From Straminergon stramineum (taxonomy: Eukaryota; Streptophyta; Bryopsida; Hypnales; Calliergonaceae), in contig OY987265.1 of assembly GCA_963920665.1 (NCBI GenBank), positions 36,523,001-36,587,000 of the forward strand: DNA of 64,000 bases. Direction: 5' to 3'. The stretch's first letter is position 1; every line of letters begins with the position of its first letter. This document shows, piece by piece, positions 35,658-46,793 of this stretch. Position numbers and translations under genes: made by a program. Under the pieces are notes generated by a model. That model was not told the DNA's origin, made no database searches, and worked only from the letters and a program-made list of their open reading frames with translations.

Positions 35658-38003
35658 CCATTTTGGATAAATAGTATGACCACTATAGATGACATTTATG
35701 TTAGTTTAGAGATCCTCCTAACACTTTTGAGCTATTCGGCAACATGTTTCAAAACTCCATATCCAATTGATACTTGTTGGAAATATTTAATTTTCCATTG
35801 TTATTGTCTTCCATAGGTTTGTCACAAAAGGAGGAAAATGAAAGGAGAAAACCAATCGTAAAAAAACAAAACTATTTTTCTACCCAATATGGACTCATCT
35901 ACCTTAAGACTTTGTAAATTATGTTCTAAATCATGTCAGGCATACCTCTACCAATTTTCAAGGTAATCTAACAAATGAATTACCTCCCCAAAATCTTGCA
36001 GCGCCACAATGTCCATAGAAATGACAATACACTACACAATTTTTGAATCACTTTTTCAACAACATACTTGCAAAATCAAGTAATTCCTAGGAATGGAAGA
36101 TTGATGGATGCACTCATCCTTGACAAGACAAATTTAAAATATAAAAAAAATGCAAATTCTCAAGGTTACATTGGCTGGTGACATTCCACTTGCCAAACAT
36201 TCATTGGAAATCAATCCTTATCCTTCCTTATTATTACCAAGACACAATAATTTATATTCCCCTCCCTCTTTATTACATCATGCAAGCTAAAATCCTTACT
36301 TCTTTAATTATAGGTGCTTTAGGGTAATAAATTCATGCCGGACTGTAATTATCTATAAAAATTGAACATTACACAATTTTGAAGAGTGCTAAATATTAGG
36401 TTTAAATTTGCACTTCTATAAATGAAGCATTCTCATTGGAGTGTCTTATGGTATTTTTGAAAGCAACTTTTCTATCCACACTTAAATTTTTTCTGCAAGT
36501 GGGGCAAAATGTCTTTGGCCTAATCAATGGAATTGGCTCGCTATTGCAAACTACACATGCTCTTTTGAAAGCATTGAATGTAAAGTAACAAATTGCATAT
36601 GATGGGGAGGGAGGGATACATTCCAAATGCCTCTTCTTCAACCAAATCATCATGAGCATTTCACATAAATGAGATCAAAACTAAAGGTGAGTCATTGGAT
36701 TTTTTAAGGGAAAAACTTTCTTGCATTTGTCCATGTAAATAATGTTGACAATGATTGTGACGAAGAAGAAAAAGAAAACCTAATACCACCACTTGTGTGA
36801 GTAAGTTTGGCAAAAGTATGAAGTATACAATTAGTCAAAGACATCAATACATTACATGTGCGTTGTATGTTTAAGGTGTACTATTGACATTCAAATTCTC
36901 TCCCAATTCAAGCCACTCCAAACTTGAAACTACCACCCTTCTGTTGCTAGCAACTATGCAAAGTCAAAAAACAAACACCTACCCCAACTACCCAACCAAA
37001 TTGCTTTTAAAAAAAACCAAACTCATAACTTCTGGAAATTAAATAACATCAAATTTTGGTGAATATTACATGTATACAAATCTTGTGGAAGACAACTTTA
37101 ATATATAAAGTTTCCAAAAATCATGTCACCAAATGAGATCATGCAAGCCTACTAGACATCCCAAGTATCCCCAAAGGGTACTTTGGATTTGCAAAGGTTA
37201 TAGTAGGAGATCCCATTTGTGTAACAAATAAAAAAATCACCCTATTTGTGCCACTATGCAGTAGTATTGTGCATTTTAAGCTTTCAAATGTATGCCATTT
37301 GATCCTTAGTAGCTAGAAAGTGGCACAAATAGTCACATGACACAAATTGGATCTAAATTGTTTTAGTGGGAGAATTGATAGTGTTCTCCTTTACAGTGAC
37401 TCTTAAATTGAAGAGGGTGTCTACAAACTAGCGAAGCTCTGTACTTCAAACCAAGTATGACCAAGATTTCCAGCTCTGGCACTTGTAATCCCGCATGATA
37501 ATTTCTGAAGGTTTATTTCCTGAGAACTGGTAAGTGTTGATTTGATCAGCAATCCCACACAATTCGAGTGTATGATACAAACTTTCATAGTTTACTATTT
37601 TCTTTTCTCCCACAGTCCAAGCTACAAACAAACACGCAGAGGTTGTCCCTTCAGTCCCTTCAGAGGTTGTCCCTTTCTGCAGTGTAGCAAATTGTAGCAC
37701 ACTGTATCACTAGCTCACATTTTGCACAGCAATCCACCTCCAACTTCTTCCCATTCACTGTACTGTAGATGTAGCTTTTGTCAATGAAAGGCCTCCTCCA
37801 CTTTTGGCCCACAGCCAGTAAAGAGACCAGACATAGCAAACCAGAGAAGACACAACGAGTGTGGTTGAACTGCACATGGGTGAAGAATACTCTTTGATCT
37901 ACTTGTACAATTGAAGACCGCAGAATCATGCGTGCTCCCAGCTTAGAAACTCACCCTTCACCCGAGAAGAATTGGTGTCCCGCCACCTTACAAGAACTAG
38001 TAA
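35658..38003. other. Gene-free tract, including the 3' flank of the LysM/lysozyme-like gene
   Basis: About 35670-35900 is a partial AAGGTA-family copy ending CATCTACCTT. A minus-strand frame at 36402-36659 has a CVVC-x13-CPTC motif that could be a zinc-ribbon remnant, but it is too weak to call a gene. Sequence from about 37440 to 38003 is GC-richer and is probably the 3' untranslated region of the minus-strand gene beginning at 41128. Confidence 0.45.
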
Positions 38004-41000
38004 TCAGTCATGGACTCCAACAGTTGCTGCTTCCATGACAGCGGATGTTATCTGCAATTGGGAAGAGCTCTTGCTGAGATTACTCTCATTCACTTTGCTC
38101 TCGAGGATGGGAATTGGAAACGAAATGTGTGTGCTGAACAGTTCTATGGATGCGTTGCCGGAAGCCAGAGAGGAGAATTCCGGCATTCCTTGGATGTACC
38201 CTCTGCTTCGCAACGCATTTTTGACTCTTCGCCTGCCATCCACAATTAACACATGAGAAAAGAAATCTAGACTCTGAAATAACCAACTCAGACAAATCTC
38301 TCCACCCGTCGTCACAAGTGGCAGAAGAATACCAAATTGAGCACCAGGTGAAACAGAATTTTCAACAGAAATTTAATTGTTTCAAGAAATTTTTTACGTC
38401 ATCATAAAGGGAGTCTTATTTATGATTCATTGGACGCCTACATACGATCACAGGGATCATGGGGAAATCTCCCCATGAATCAAGAAGAAGACTCTCTTTT
38501 ATGATGTTTAAAAGTTCTAAGTTCTCCCCGAAACGATCTAAGTTCATTGAAAATCGCCACTTGAAAATTTTCATTCCATCACTGTAAAAAGCAAAATTCA
38601 CGTACTCACCAATAACGGGTGGTGGCAAAACTATGCCAGAAGCACGGGCCTCCATTGTGAGTCCTAGCTAGTGTCTCCCAATCTCCAAACTCAAGGGCCC
38701 AAGGACAATAACGCAGCCAGTAATTAATCGCCGTGCGTTCAGAATAGTCTACTCCCTCGCAATCCTCATATTTCACAGTGTTGCTCGCTTGCCACCACGC
38801 ATCTTGGTGATACTCTGTGCTGCAACCCACAAAGTACAGAAAATGTCTGAGTCTTGACAAGCGTAAAACCTAAAATACAACAAAAAGTTTCAGTAAAATT
38901 AGACTGTGTCAAGAACTTTTAGATACCATCATAAAGAGACTCTTCTCTATGATTCATGAAGACGCCTCCTAATCATACAAGACCCTGTATATTGATCCGC
39001 ACAAGCTTTAGAGCACAATGTCACGACACTCACTCGATGCAAGTTTAGAGCGAACAACATTGAAATAATTCAGACTAGGTCACGACACTTGAATGTCTGT
39101 ACAATACAAATACGAATTCTAAGAGAAAAACAAAACGGAAAAAAGGGGGGTTGAAAGCTAAAGTGGTACCTAATTTGGAGAGGTCCGATGCTGAGGCCAC
39201 CGTCTCCAATGGGTGCAGGCATGAGGAAGCTGCTCTCCACATGTCGTAGCGCATTCAATAGAAGCCTGTGCTTCTCCCGGTAATTGTCGATATCTACAAA
39301 GATAAAAGTTCACAAAGTACGGTCATTTACTTAAACAAATTCAGCTATAAACTCCATACTTCTTCAAACTAATTCCTCTCTGTAACCAAAGGCCACGCAG
39401 AGCGCCCACATAGAGGCTGCTTAATCACATAGCAAAGGTATAAGTACCGAATTGTGATGCGCACCTAAATGCAACACCCTAAACCTTGCATGATACGCAC
39501 ATATTGATTTTGAGAATAAACACCACCTTAACATCAAAACTTGTGTCGGTTTTAAGTCATCTACTAGAAAAACTAGGAACCCTTGCAACTTCTGCATATA
39601 GTATCCAAATAACAGTTTCTTTCGTGCATCGATATCCTCTTCACCATGCTGGCAAGAATCTACAAAAATTCTACCGTTCTCATAGTAGTAAACACGCTCT
39701 AAATGTCACTACCCGTATCAGGAGTGATACCTTATTTCTTTCCTCTGGATACTCGAAAAAGAGACAAATAGGCCCAAATTCAAACTGAACTAATTCTGCC
39801 AGGAAATTTGGCAAGTTAACCCCTCTTCTGTGGTGCATAAGTGTCAAGAATTTCACACGTCTTCTCTAACAGTCATTACACGCATTGGAAGAGAATACCA
39901 CCTCAGTCAATATGGGGTAATGTAAGGACACCCAATACTTCTATGGACACAATTCGGCCAATAATCAATATGTACCTAATGTGAAGAAACCAATTATCGA
40001 GCAAAACCTTGACCTTTAATAAATGTTGCACACTGTGTCCAAAATCCCGCATTCGTTGGTGCGTTGAAATCCCCTTTCAATTGCCAAGATGGACATCCAC
40101 CATTCCAGTAATAGTGAAGTTGCTGAATTAGGGTTAGAGAAGGAGAAGGACAAGCACAAGGACCATAGAAAAGACCTTAAGGGCACGAGAAGACATCAAA
40201 GAACTTGGCATTGGCATGACCCGCGATCCCTTAATCAATCTGTACCAAATGTGACGAAACTTGACCCTGCATAACGTTTGCATACTGTATCCAAATTTCG
40301 CCTGCTATTGGTGCATTGGAACCCCCCTCCATTTGCCAAGAACGACATCCACTAATCCAGTAACAGTGACGTTCATGAATGAGAGGTAGAGAACGACGAG
40401 AACAAGGACAAGAGAAAAGACATTGAGGGTACAGGAAGACATCAAAGAACTTGGCATTGGCATGAGTCGCAATCCCTTCGACCAGGCAATATAAACGTAA
40501 TGTGAAGAAATGATTCTCGACCATTTCCCAACATAACTTTCACCCTTCCTAACTTCTGCATACTGTATTCAAATCCCGCATTCTTGGTGCGTTACACACG
40601 CACACACACACCTCTTTCATTTGCCAAGGACATCCACCCTTCAAGTAATAGTGACGCTGTTGAAAGAGGGGAATGGCGAATGAGAATGACAAGAACAAGG
40701 ACAAGAGAACACTGACCTTGCGGGTACGGGAACACATCAAAGAACTTGGCATTGGCATGCGCCGCAATCCCTTTCAACCGTGCCTTCACCGCGCGCAAGT
40801 TCCACAGCTGCCTCGGCCTCAGCACGGCGTCTGCGGGGACGAAGAGCACATCCCCAGGGTAAAGCACCTCCGGAATGCCGGCGTTCACGTCCCGAAGCTC
40901 ATCAAGCGTGAGACCAAAGCGGACGGAAATCTCCCACGCGCAATCACCAGGCTCCACAATAAAAGCCTTAGTGCGCTGCGAAGGAAGCTTGAGCTCCTCC

Positions 41001-41128
41001 CCAGCGTACACGATGTCGTCGGGAAGCTTGTTGAAGGATTGGATGTGCTCCCAAGGCAAGTTGAAGCGCTCCCCGAGGCCCCACAGAGTGTCGCCCTCAA
41101 CTAAGCGCACCCTACGATCCCCCGACAT
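38004..41128 (-). CDS. LysM-LysM-lysozyme-like protein (invertebrate-type/destabilase-like domain), four exons
   Basis: Exons 41128-40717, 39293-39170, 38819-38610 and 38232-38004 join in phase (412+124+210+229 nt) to 324 residues; all introns are GT-AG. LysM 1 spans about residues 7-50 (LVEGDTLWGLGERF) and LysM 2 about 56-99 (VEPGDCAWEISVRFGL); LysM domains bind chitin or peptidoglycan. Residues about 142-253 resemble invertebrate-type lysozymes: ALRHVESS with E157, GDGGLSIGPLQI with D168, a Y-E-D-C segment, NYWLRY, ARTHNGGP (230-237), and TTRYW before RRVK. E157 and D168 lie 11 apart, close to the Glu/Asp catalytic pair of i-type lysozymes, but most of the animal cysteines are absent. No signal peptide is visible and an in-frame stop lies just upstream of the ATG, so the product appears intracellular unless an upstream exon was missed. 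Substrate and activity are inferred only. Confidence 0.85.
40025..40790. repeat. Three tandem copies of the exon 1 tail and intron 1 start of the LysM/lysozyme-like gene
   Basis: A unit of about 250-295 bases occurs three times: about 40556-40790 (the real exon end), 40275-40490 and 40025-40240. Each has, on the plus strand, the phrase AGAACTTGGCATTGGCATG (40741, 40446, 40200), a CAAGGACAAG-like block, a TCCAGTAATAGTGA-like block and a CGCATT.TTGGTGCGTT-like block. The middle copy can still be read as GIATHANAKFFDVFLYPQ but has lost the GT splice donor; the far copy keeps AAG|GT. These are duplicated exon fragments inside intron 1. Confidence 0.85.
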
Positions 41129-41876
41129 CGTGACATCGCCCCGTCTTCAACGCTCAAATTCCTCCACCCCACCCCACCCCACCCCACCCCAAAAGTTCCT
41201 CAAAATTCCACAAATTCCTCACAAATTTCTCGCAGCCCACAAATTTGTTGCAGACTAAAAATTAGTTTCAGGTTACCAATATCTCGAAGTCCACAAATTT
41301 AGCGCAACCCACATACTCCTCACAGCTCAAAAATTCCTCCAAACTCACCAAAATCTCACAAGCCACAAATTTCTCCCAGTGCACACAAATTCGTCGCAGC
41401 CCAGAAATTTCTCTCTGCGCACAACTCAACAGTTGCGAGTGGCACAGTCCTCATGACTTAGTGCCGTTGCTGCGGGGACTGTGCTCCCGGCATTGCGAGT
41501 GGGTTCACATGACTGGCACTCATCACTCACAGGAGCCCGAGCGAAACGTGATGAGATTCAAAGTGGTATCTTGGGAGGCCTCCCTCCGAAGGTTTAGGTC
41601 GGAGTTTTCTCGTTCTCTCTGTCTATGTGACCTCAGTCCCGCCGCAGAAAGGAAAAGACGGACCCCCGATAAAGAAACCAGGGCTTCTCTTGTTGTCGTC
41701 GTCCTCTTCTGTCGTTTCTATTGTTCATTTCATCGTTGGCGTTCCAGCAATCGCAACTGACGCTTCAATCTGCATACATGGTACTGTACGTGTATGGTCC
41801 CTTTACATATTTATGGCGCATTCTCCACAGTACGAAGTCTCCGATCTCCTTTCAAGAAGCTTCTTGTTACGGAGTA
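41129..41876. promoter_or_regulatory. Upstream region of the LysM/lysozyme-like gene with G-rich tract and short repeats
   Basis: At 41165-41190 the plus strand has five ACCCC units in tandem, so the coding strand carries five runs of GGGG about 40-60 bases before the start codon, a potential G-quadruplex in the 5' leader or promoter. From 41205 to 41420 a loose repeat of the phrase CACAAATTTCTCGCAGCCC recurs about seven times with changes. The GC-rich part beyond 41440 has no convincing gene. Confidence 0.55.
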
Positions 41877-42280
41877 TTAAGGTAGGAACACCTAAAACGG
41901 GGACACTTATTTGAGATGACGTGATCGTCAGGGTCTCTGCAGAAAAAAACTGTTGTCTGCAGGGTAGGAAATGGTTTAGGAAACCAACAAAATTAGTTTC
42001 GTATTTTTCCAAGCTTGTATGAATATTCTACGAATTTTTGAAGACAACTTCATAGATGCACCTACTGTGGACACTAGACTAACACCAAAGTGGGCACGGA
42101 AACACCCAAAAGGGGCACATTCTAAACTTGAATCAAGTGCAGGTGATTGGCTACTTCTTGAAAGAGTGACAACTTCTTGGAACCCCACTTGTCTACTTTG
42201 GGTCCACAAACCCTTGGATTTAGGTTATTTTATAGGTGTCCATAAACAACTCTTGTCCGTTTTAGGTGTTCCTACCTTAA
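41877..42280. mobile_element. Second type of TTAA-bounded miniature element (404 bp with flanks)
   Basis: Left end TTAAGGTAGGAACACCTAAA(ACGG) is the inverse of the right end CCGTTTTAGGTGTTCCTACC(TTAA), with about 20 matching bases directly inside TTAA at both sides. The termini differ from the CCCC-type family, so this is a separate family with the same apparent target site. Non-coding; it lies about 750 bases upstream of the LysM/lysozyme-like start codon. Confidence 0.8.
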
Positions 42281-43144
42281 GTTTGCCTCCTAGGGTTTTT
42301 GAGAACGACGGATTTATTTTCAGTGTATAAATAATTAAAGAAGATTCATTCAAGTGAGTTTGGTTTTGTAATCCTGTGAAACGAGAGTGATTGGAATATA
42401 TGACGGCCTTGTTTGAAAGTGTAAACTCCTTCTCTGCTGCAACCTCTAAATTTTCCACTACTGAACTATTTCTTGTGTGCTCAAGGAAAAAGAAACATGA
42501 AGATTAATGATTCAGGTCTCAAGAGTATTGAGCAGCAATGTTAGTAAGTTGTTGGATTTGGTTGAGGCAAAGTTTTGGAAGGGGCCACTGATCCAATGTG
42601 AAAATGAGGAAGGGACGGAGCCTGGATTAGGGTTTGGGGAACTTGAGCACTTTAGCTTCTCTTGTACTTTCTAGCTCATGAGTCTCTGTCTCACGACTCT
42701 CTTTTTGTAGCAGAACTGGTATTTTGCATCTTGGGATTCTTCTCATGGTTCTGTTGGACTTGCAGACTCACTTGGATGTGTAGTCGTCCTTGATCAGTTT
42801 GCTTCTGTACTTGCCGCAAGAGTAGTTTATTCTCGGGTAGGTTTCAAAATTACTTCCTTGGGATTTTCTTGGAGCTAAGGCTTGTGGGTCTTAGAGTCTT
42901 TCACTTTGATTTTGGTTTTCATCATCATGTTTTTTGTCTCCTAATTATTCCCCCATGTTTATTGAGTTGTTGGGAAAGGTAGTAGGCAAGTCATCTTTTT
43001 TATTTGCATGAAAAGTGCCAAGAGTTTTAGATTTAGGAGAGCTTTTGCTTGTATAATTGTTTATATAATTGTATGTGCAAAGAATAAAACAACAATCTAG
43101 TTTCATTACATGATCCTTATTGTAGGCAATGTTGTTGGCTTTTG
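42281..43144. other. Gene-free tract
   Basis: Moderate GC content at first, then AT-rich. No gene or repeat boundary recognised. Confidence 0.45.
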
Positions 43145-43790
43145 TGTTGTTTCTTCTGAGGATGGTTTTCTTCAATGGAGAAGATCACAATGTGGAGGTC
43201 ATTGCCAATAGTAATACTCAGCCTTTGAATTATGCATTCCTAAATTATGGTTGTGATATTATCCAATTGCAAGATTGGCCGGAGTTCATGAAGTGTCTCG
43301 AAGAGTGAGTGATGTATTTTCTAAAAGATCCAAAGCTTGAATATGTCCTTGTTGAGAATGTGTCAACTTCAAACATTGAGCAAATTGACTATCTTTGTAG
43401 TCATTGTGAGCTCCCACAAATGAAGATTTTGTATGATGAAGAGAAGAGACTAGTGATTGTGAAGCTCATGCCCAGTTTTCCTCACTATGTAGCAATTGGT
43501 TTGTTTCATGATCTCTTCCATGAGATGGTCACATTTTCAACACGGATTGTTGGAGTTAGGTTAATAAAGTTTGGTGAAGTGACCAAGAGGCACAAAGAAC
43601 CCGACTAGTCATACCTACAAGAAAATACTCACTTTCCAAATCCTGATTGGCCATCAGTTGTTGTAGAGGTTGGTGTATCAAAGAATTTGACCAAATTACA
43701 AGAAGATGTATGATATTGGTTGATCAATAGTAATAGACGAGTCTTTTTTGTCATCATTATCTCCATAGATTTATCTACTCAAGAAGTTAT
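43145..43790 (+). pseudogene. Decayed gene resembling PD-(D/E)XK (Uma2-like) nuclease-fold proteins
   Basis: A frame running through a stop at 43306 reads CLEE-stop-VMYFLKDPKLEY and continues open to 43608. A continuation reads HKEPD, then PNPDWPSVVVEVGVSKN, LTKLQEDV, a stop, and YWLINSNRRVFFVIIISI (about 43590-43765). The order kEPD...(D)WPS-VVVEVG-S...L..D...WL..S...V..V..I.I resembles the putative restriction-endonuclease-like domain seen in Uma2-related and fungal repeat-borne proteins. The fold assignment rests on pattern memory alone. At least three in-frame stops make it non-functional. Confidence 0.45.
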
Positions 43791-44933
43791 ATGAGAACAA
43801 TGAGAACATGTGCACTCTAATGGAAGGGCAACTCAAAGGGAGACAACAAGTATTCATCCCATCTTGGTGCAAACTATTACTCTCCCTTCAAATGGACTAG
43901 TGATTGGTGCTCCATTTCAAATCCCTAGCAACAAGATGTGGGATATTGTACCCAATTACATTGGAGCAAAGATTGTGTTCATTGCATAACACTTGGAAAC
44001 TTACTCAAGATCATTATTGCAATGTTTACTCTAAATTAGGTTTACTTAATTCATTCACTCTTGTCTTTTTTGCCTTGTGGTTTCACTTTTATTATGTATT
44101 TTTTATAATTTACTCAACATCAATAATATATGGAGAAACTCTTTTTGCAAAACAACACCTAACAATTAATGCAACACCTGAGGTTGTGTCTAATCAATTT
44201 GCAAGTTAGAAAGGTTAGTCATTTGTCATGTTCTTGCGACGAAGATGAATGAAAGCAAATTTGACGTTATGTGTGGTTGGAAGTTCTAGTTTGAAACGTT
44301 GTCAATGAAGATGTGTGCATGTGAGGGATGGGAATAGAAGTTGATAACAATTGTTGGTTACAACATTGGCATAGGTCTGAAGTGGATGATATAGGTGTAA
44401 GCGTCAAGGTGTAGGAGTGGTTGTTCATATGGGGGGGGGCATGCAATGTACCTATGTTTGCTTAAAAGTTACTAGCCAACTATTCTAGACTTCTTCCCCT
44501 ACAAAGATCTTACTAACAATATTAGGGTTTAGGATTCATCATTGTTTTATACAATTGTAGAGAAATAAATTTTGAAATGTATTCTTTTATCATTATAAAA
44601 TGTAGGGGATGATTTCTTTTTTCTATTGCCACATTTCGCCATCTCCCTTTAGACTTCCTCAATGGTCAATTCAACTCCTAAAATGTATTTGGCCTCTCTA
44701 TTTTTGTGGTGTATGACTTTATTCCTGGCTTGGAAATTTGAAATAGAGAAAGGGCACCACTGTTACCCCATGAAAATAGATTTATAATTCTTTTAATTTT
44801 TTAATTTTTTAATTTCTTTCAAAATTACAAAATTGAATTACAAACCAAAAAATTTAGGCTAAGCCTTTACTGATTACTGATTTCAGTTGAAATCATATGA
44901 CAAAAATGGATATTATAAGAGCTACAATCAAAT
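43791..44933. other. Gene-free tract
   Basis: No gene recognised. The part up to about 44210 may belong to the same decayed element as the nuclease-like remnant. A G-run occurs at about 44432-44440. Confidence 0.45.
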
Positions 44934-46100
44934 TTGACCAAATCGCACCCAGTTTTGTGTGAGGCTACCTCCGGAGGTTACCACTTGTGCGTTGGCATGC
45001 AACAAAAGTTTAGCAATCTATCGACCTTGAATGTGAGAAACACGAGTCTGAACGAAGATTTCCCTGAAGACATCGTGAATTGCTCAAAGGTGGTGTACCT
45101 TAACTTGAACAGGATCGACATCGGTAGGGAAGTACGGAGTACCAGCAAGCATCCCTAACCTGCAACAATTGCAGGTGCTGAAACTAAACCAAAGCGTTCT
45201 TCGAAAGCCACAGTGATGAATAATTTTGACGAGCTCCAGGAGCAGCGCGTTCTGCCTCTTTGCTGGAATTAAGCTTACTTCGAAGGCCAGATGCCCGAGT
45301 CCATTTCTTTCACTACTGATGAAGCTCGAAGAATTGAAACCATTCCTAACCAAAAACTTCACCACCAAACCTTCCATTCCAAACCTGAAAGTTCTGTGGT
45401 TAGGCTCAGACTTGGACGTCCTGGACATGGAGCCATGGCCGAATGTGAGCTTATGGGAGGGCCTGGAGGATCTTCGCCTGCACGGCGTGAATTTCTGACA
45501 GAGATCTTCAAGGTGACCAAGTTGAGGACTCAATCTCCATCTTGAGAGGTGCAACATCCTGGTCCCCTTTCTCTGTCTTGGGAGTCTGACGCGTCTGAAA
45601 TTCTTCAATCTAGGCAAAAACATGGGTACGAATCGTCTTGAAGGTCCTGTCCCTCCTTACCTTCGTTGGAGCAAGAACGTGACGTTGAAATTCCTAGGAT
45701 TGTATGGTTACAATCTGACTGGTACAATTTCAGAGACATATAGGCATATGGCAATTGCATAAACTTGGGCGCAGTGCGATTGGATAGTAACGAGTTTGAG
45801 GGGTCTGTACCGGCTGGCTGGAGGGGAGGCGTCAACTTGGTGAGGACGCATATGAACGGAAATAATCTGAGTGGAAGTATTGATGCCAGCATCGGAAAGG
45901 CAAAATCTCTGCCCATCTTGTATCTGCCAAACAACCTGCTTTCGAAGACCATTCCTGAAGAGATTGGGCAGACCAGCTTGGTTAACTTCCAAGCGAACTC
46001 CAACGAGCTCAATGGCGCCCTCAGCCCTCTGCTGGGAAACTTGTCAAGCACCATACTGGGGGGACAGTATCACACCCGGCAGATCCAGCGGGAAAAATGA
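44934..46100 (+). pseudogene. LRR receptor-like protein pseudogene (ectodomain fragment)
   Basis: Successive frames encode plant-type leucine-rich repeats: FSNLSTLNVRNTSLNEDFPE near 45010, PNLQQLQVLKLNQ near 45155, LEDLRLHGVNFLTEIFKVTK near 45465, LTRLKFFNLGKN near 45585, and LNGALSPLLGNLS near 46005. The repeat pattern L-x-x-L-x-L-x-x-N-x-L-x-G-x-(I/V)-P is that of receptor-like kinases and receptor-like proteins. Frameshifts occur near 45180, 45270, 45500 and 45740, with several stops. No N-terminal signal peptide, transmembrane segment or kinase domain is found, so it is a truncated, dead copy. The sequence is GC-richer than the surroundings. Confidence 0.85.
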
Positions 46101-46793
46101 AACTATCAACCATCAGCAGCCACTACGCCAGTGTGCAGTACTCGCAGTCGATGCAGGGCCCCAAACAGAAAACCACACGGAGATTCTGGAACAATCGCCA
46201 CTGCGCCAGTGTCTAATAGTGTACTTCTCAAAGAAAGCTTGAAACCCTAATGCGCCACCTGTGCAATCATGTAAATTTCATCAAAGAGAGCTTGCTACCA
46301 TATTGCCCAAGTGAACAATATTACTTCATAGCAGGTAAGGAAATTTTCATTACCACTTTGTTTGGCTTCGACAAATAGACTGACATTCCATGAAGAAGTA
46401 TTAATGGGAAATCAGCCGGCGATACTTGAACACTCGCGATTGCGCCAGTTTCGCAAGTGCTTCCGACAGCGCAAGCTCTGTGCGTGCCTTTGCTACGTTA
46501 GGCTAGCCCCCCGCTCAGCGTGGCTCGTTGAGGTTTAGTTAACCCTTGCTATGAATTCAGCTTCCGTAGCTGGTCAGTCGAGAATGTTTAAGGCTCACAA
46601 TTAAGCTTCCCTTCCTTGCGTTGCTCAGCTTCGTTCATAGTTGTTACCTTATTTCTCCCCAATTGAAAGGCGGCTCAAGTGCCATCAGTCAGTTATGGAG
46701 GGAGGAAAGTGCCCGTCAATGGAATGTAGCAAACTGAGCATTTAAAGAAACACACAACACAAGAAGCAGGCATGAAGAAGAGCAGGGAAGTCA
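46101..46793. other. Short gene-free tract with a recurring phrase
   Basis: The phrase CACTGCGCCAGT or near variants appears near 46120, 46196 and 46438 in the same orientation. No gene is seen; the part next to 46793 is likely the 3' untranslated region of the minus-strand lipase gene. Confidence 0.45.

Noticed and set aside
36402..36659. Minus-strand frame with two CxxC pairs
   Set aside because: A single weak motif in a short frame with no flanking support; listed only as a comment.
41461..41914. Plus-strand frames upstream of the LysM/lysozyme-like gene
   Set aside because: No domain, no homolog recognised, and codon content looks random; likely promoter sequence.
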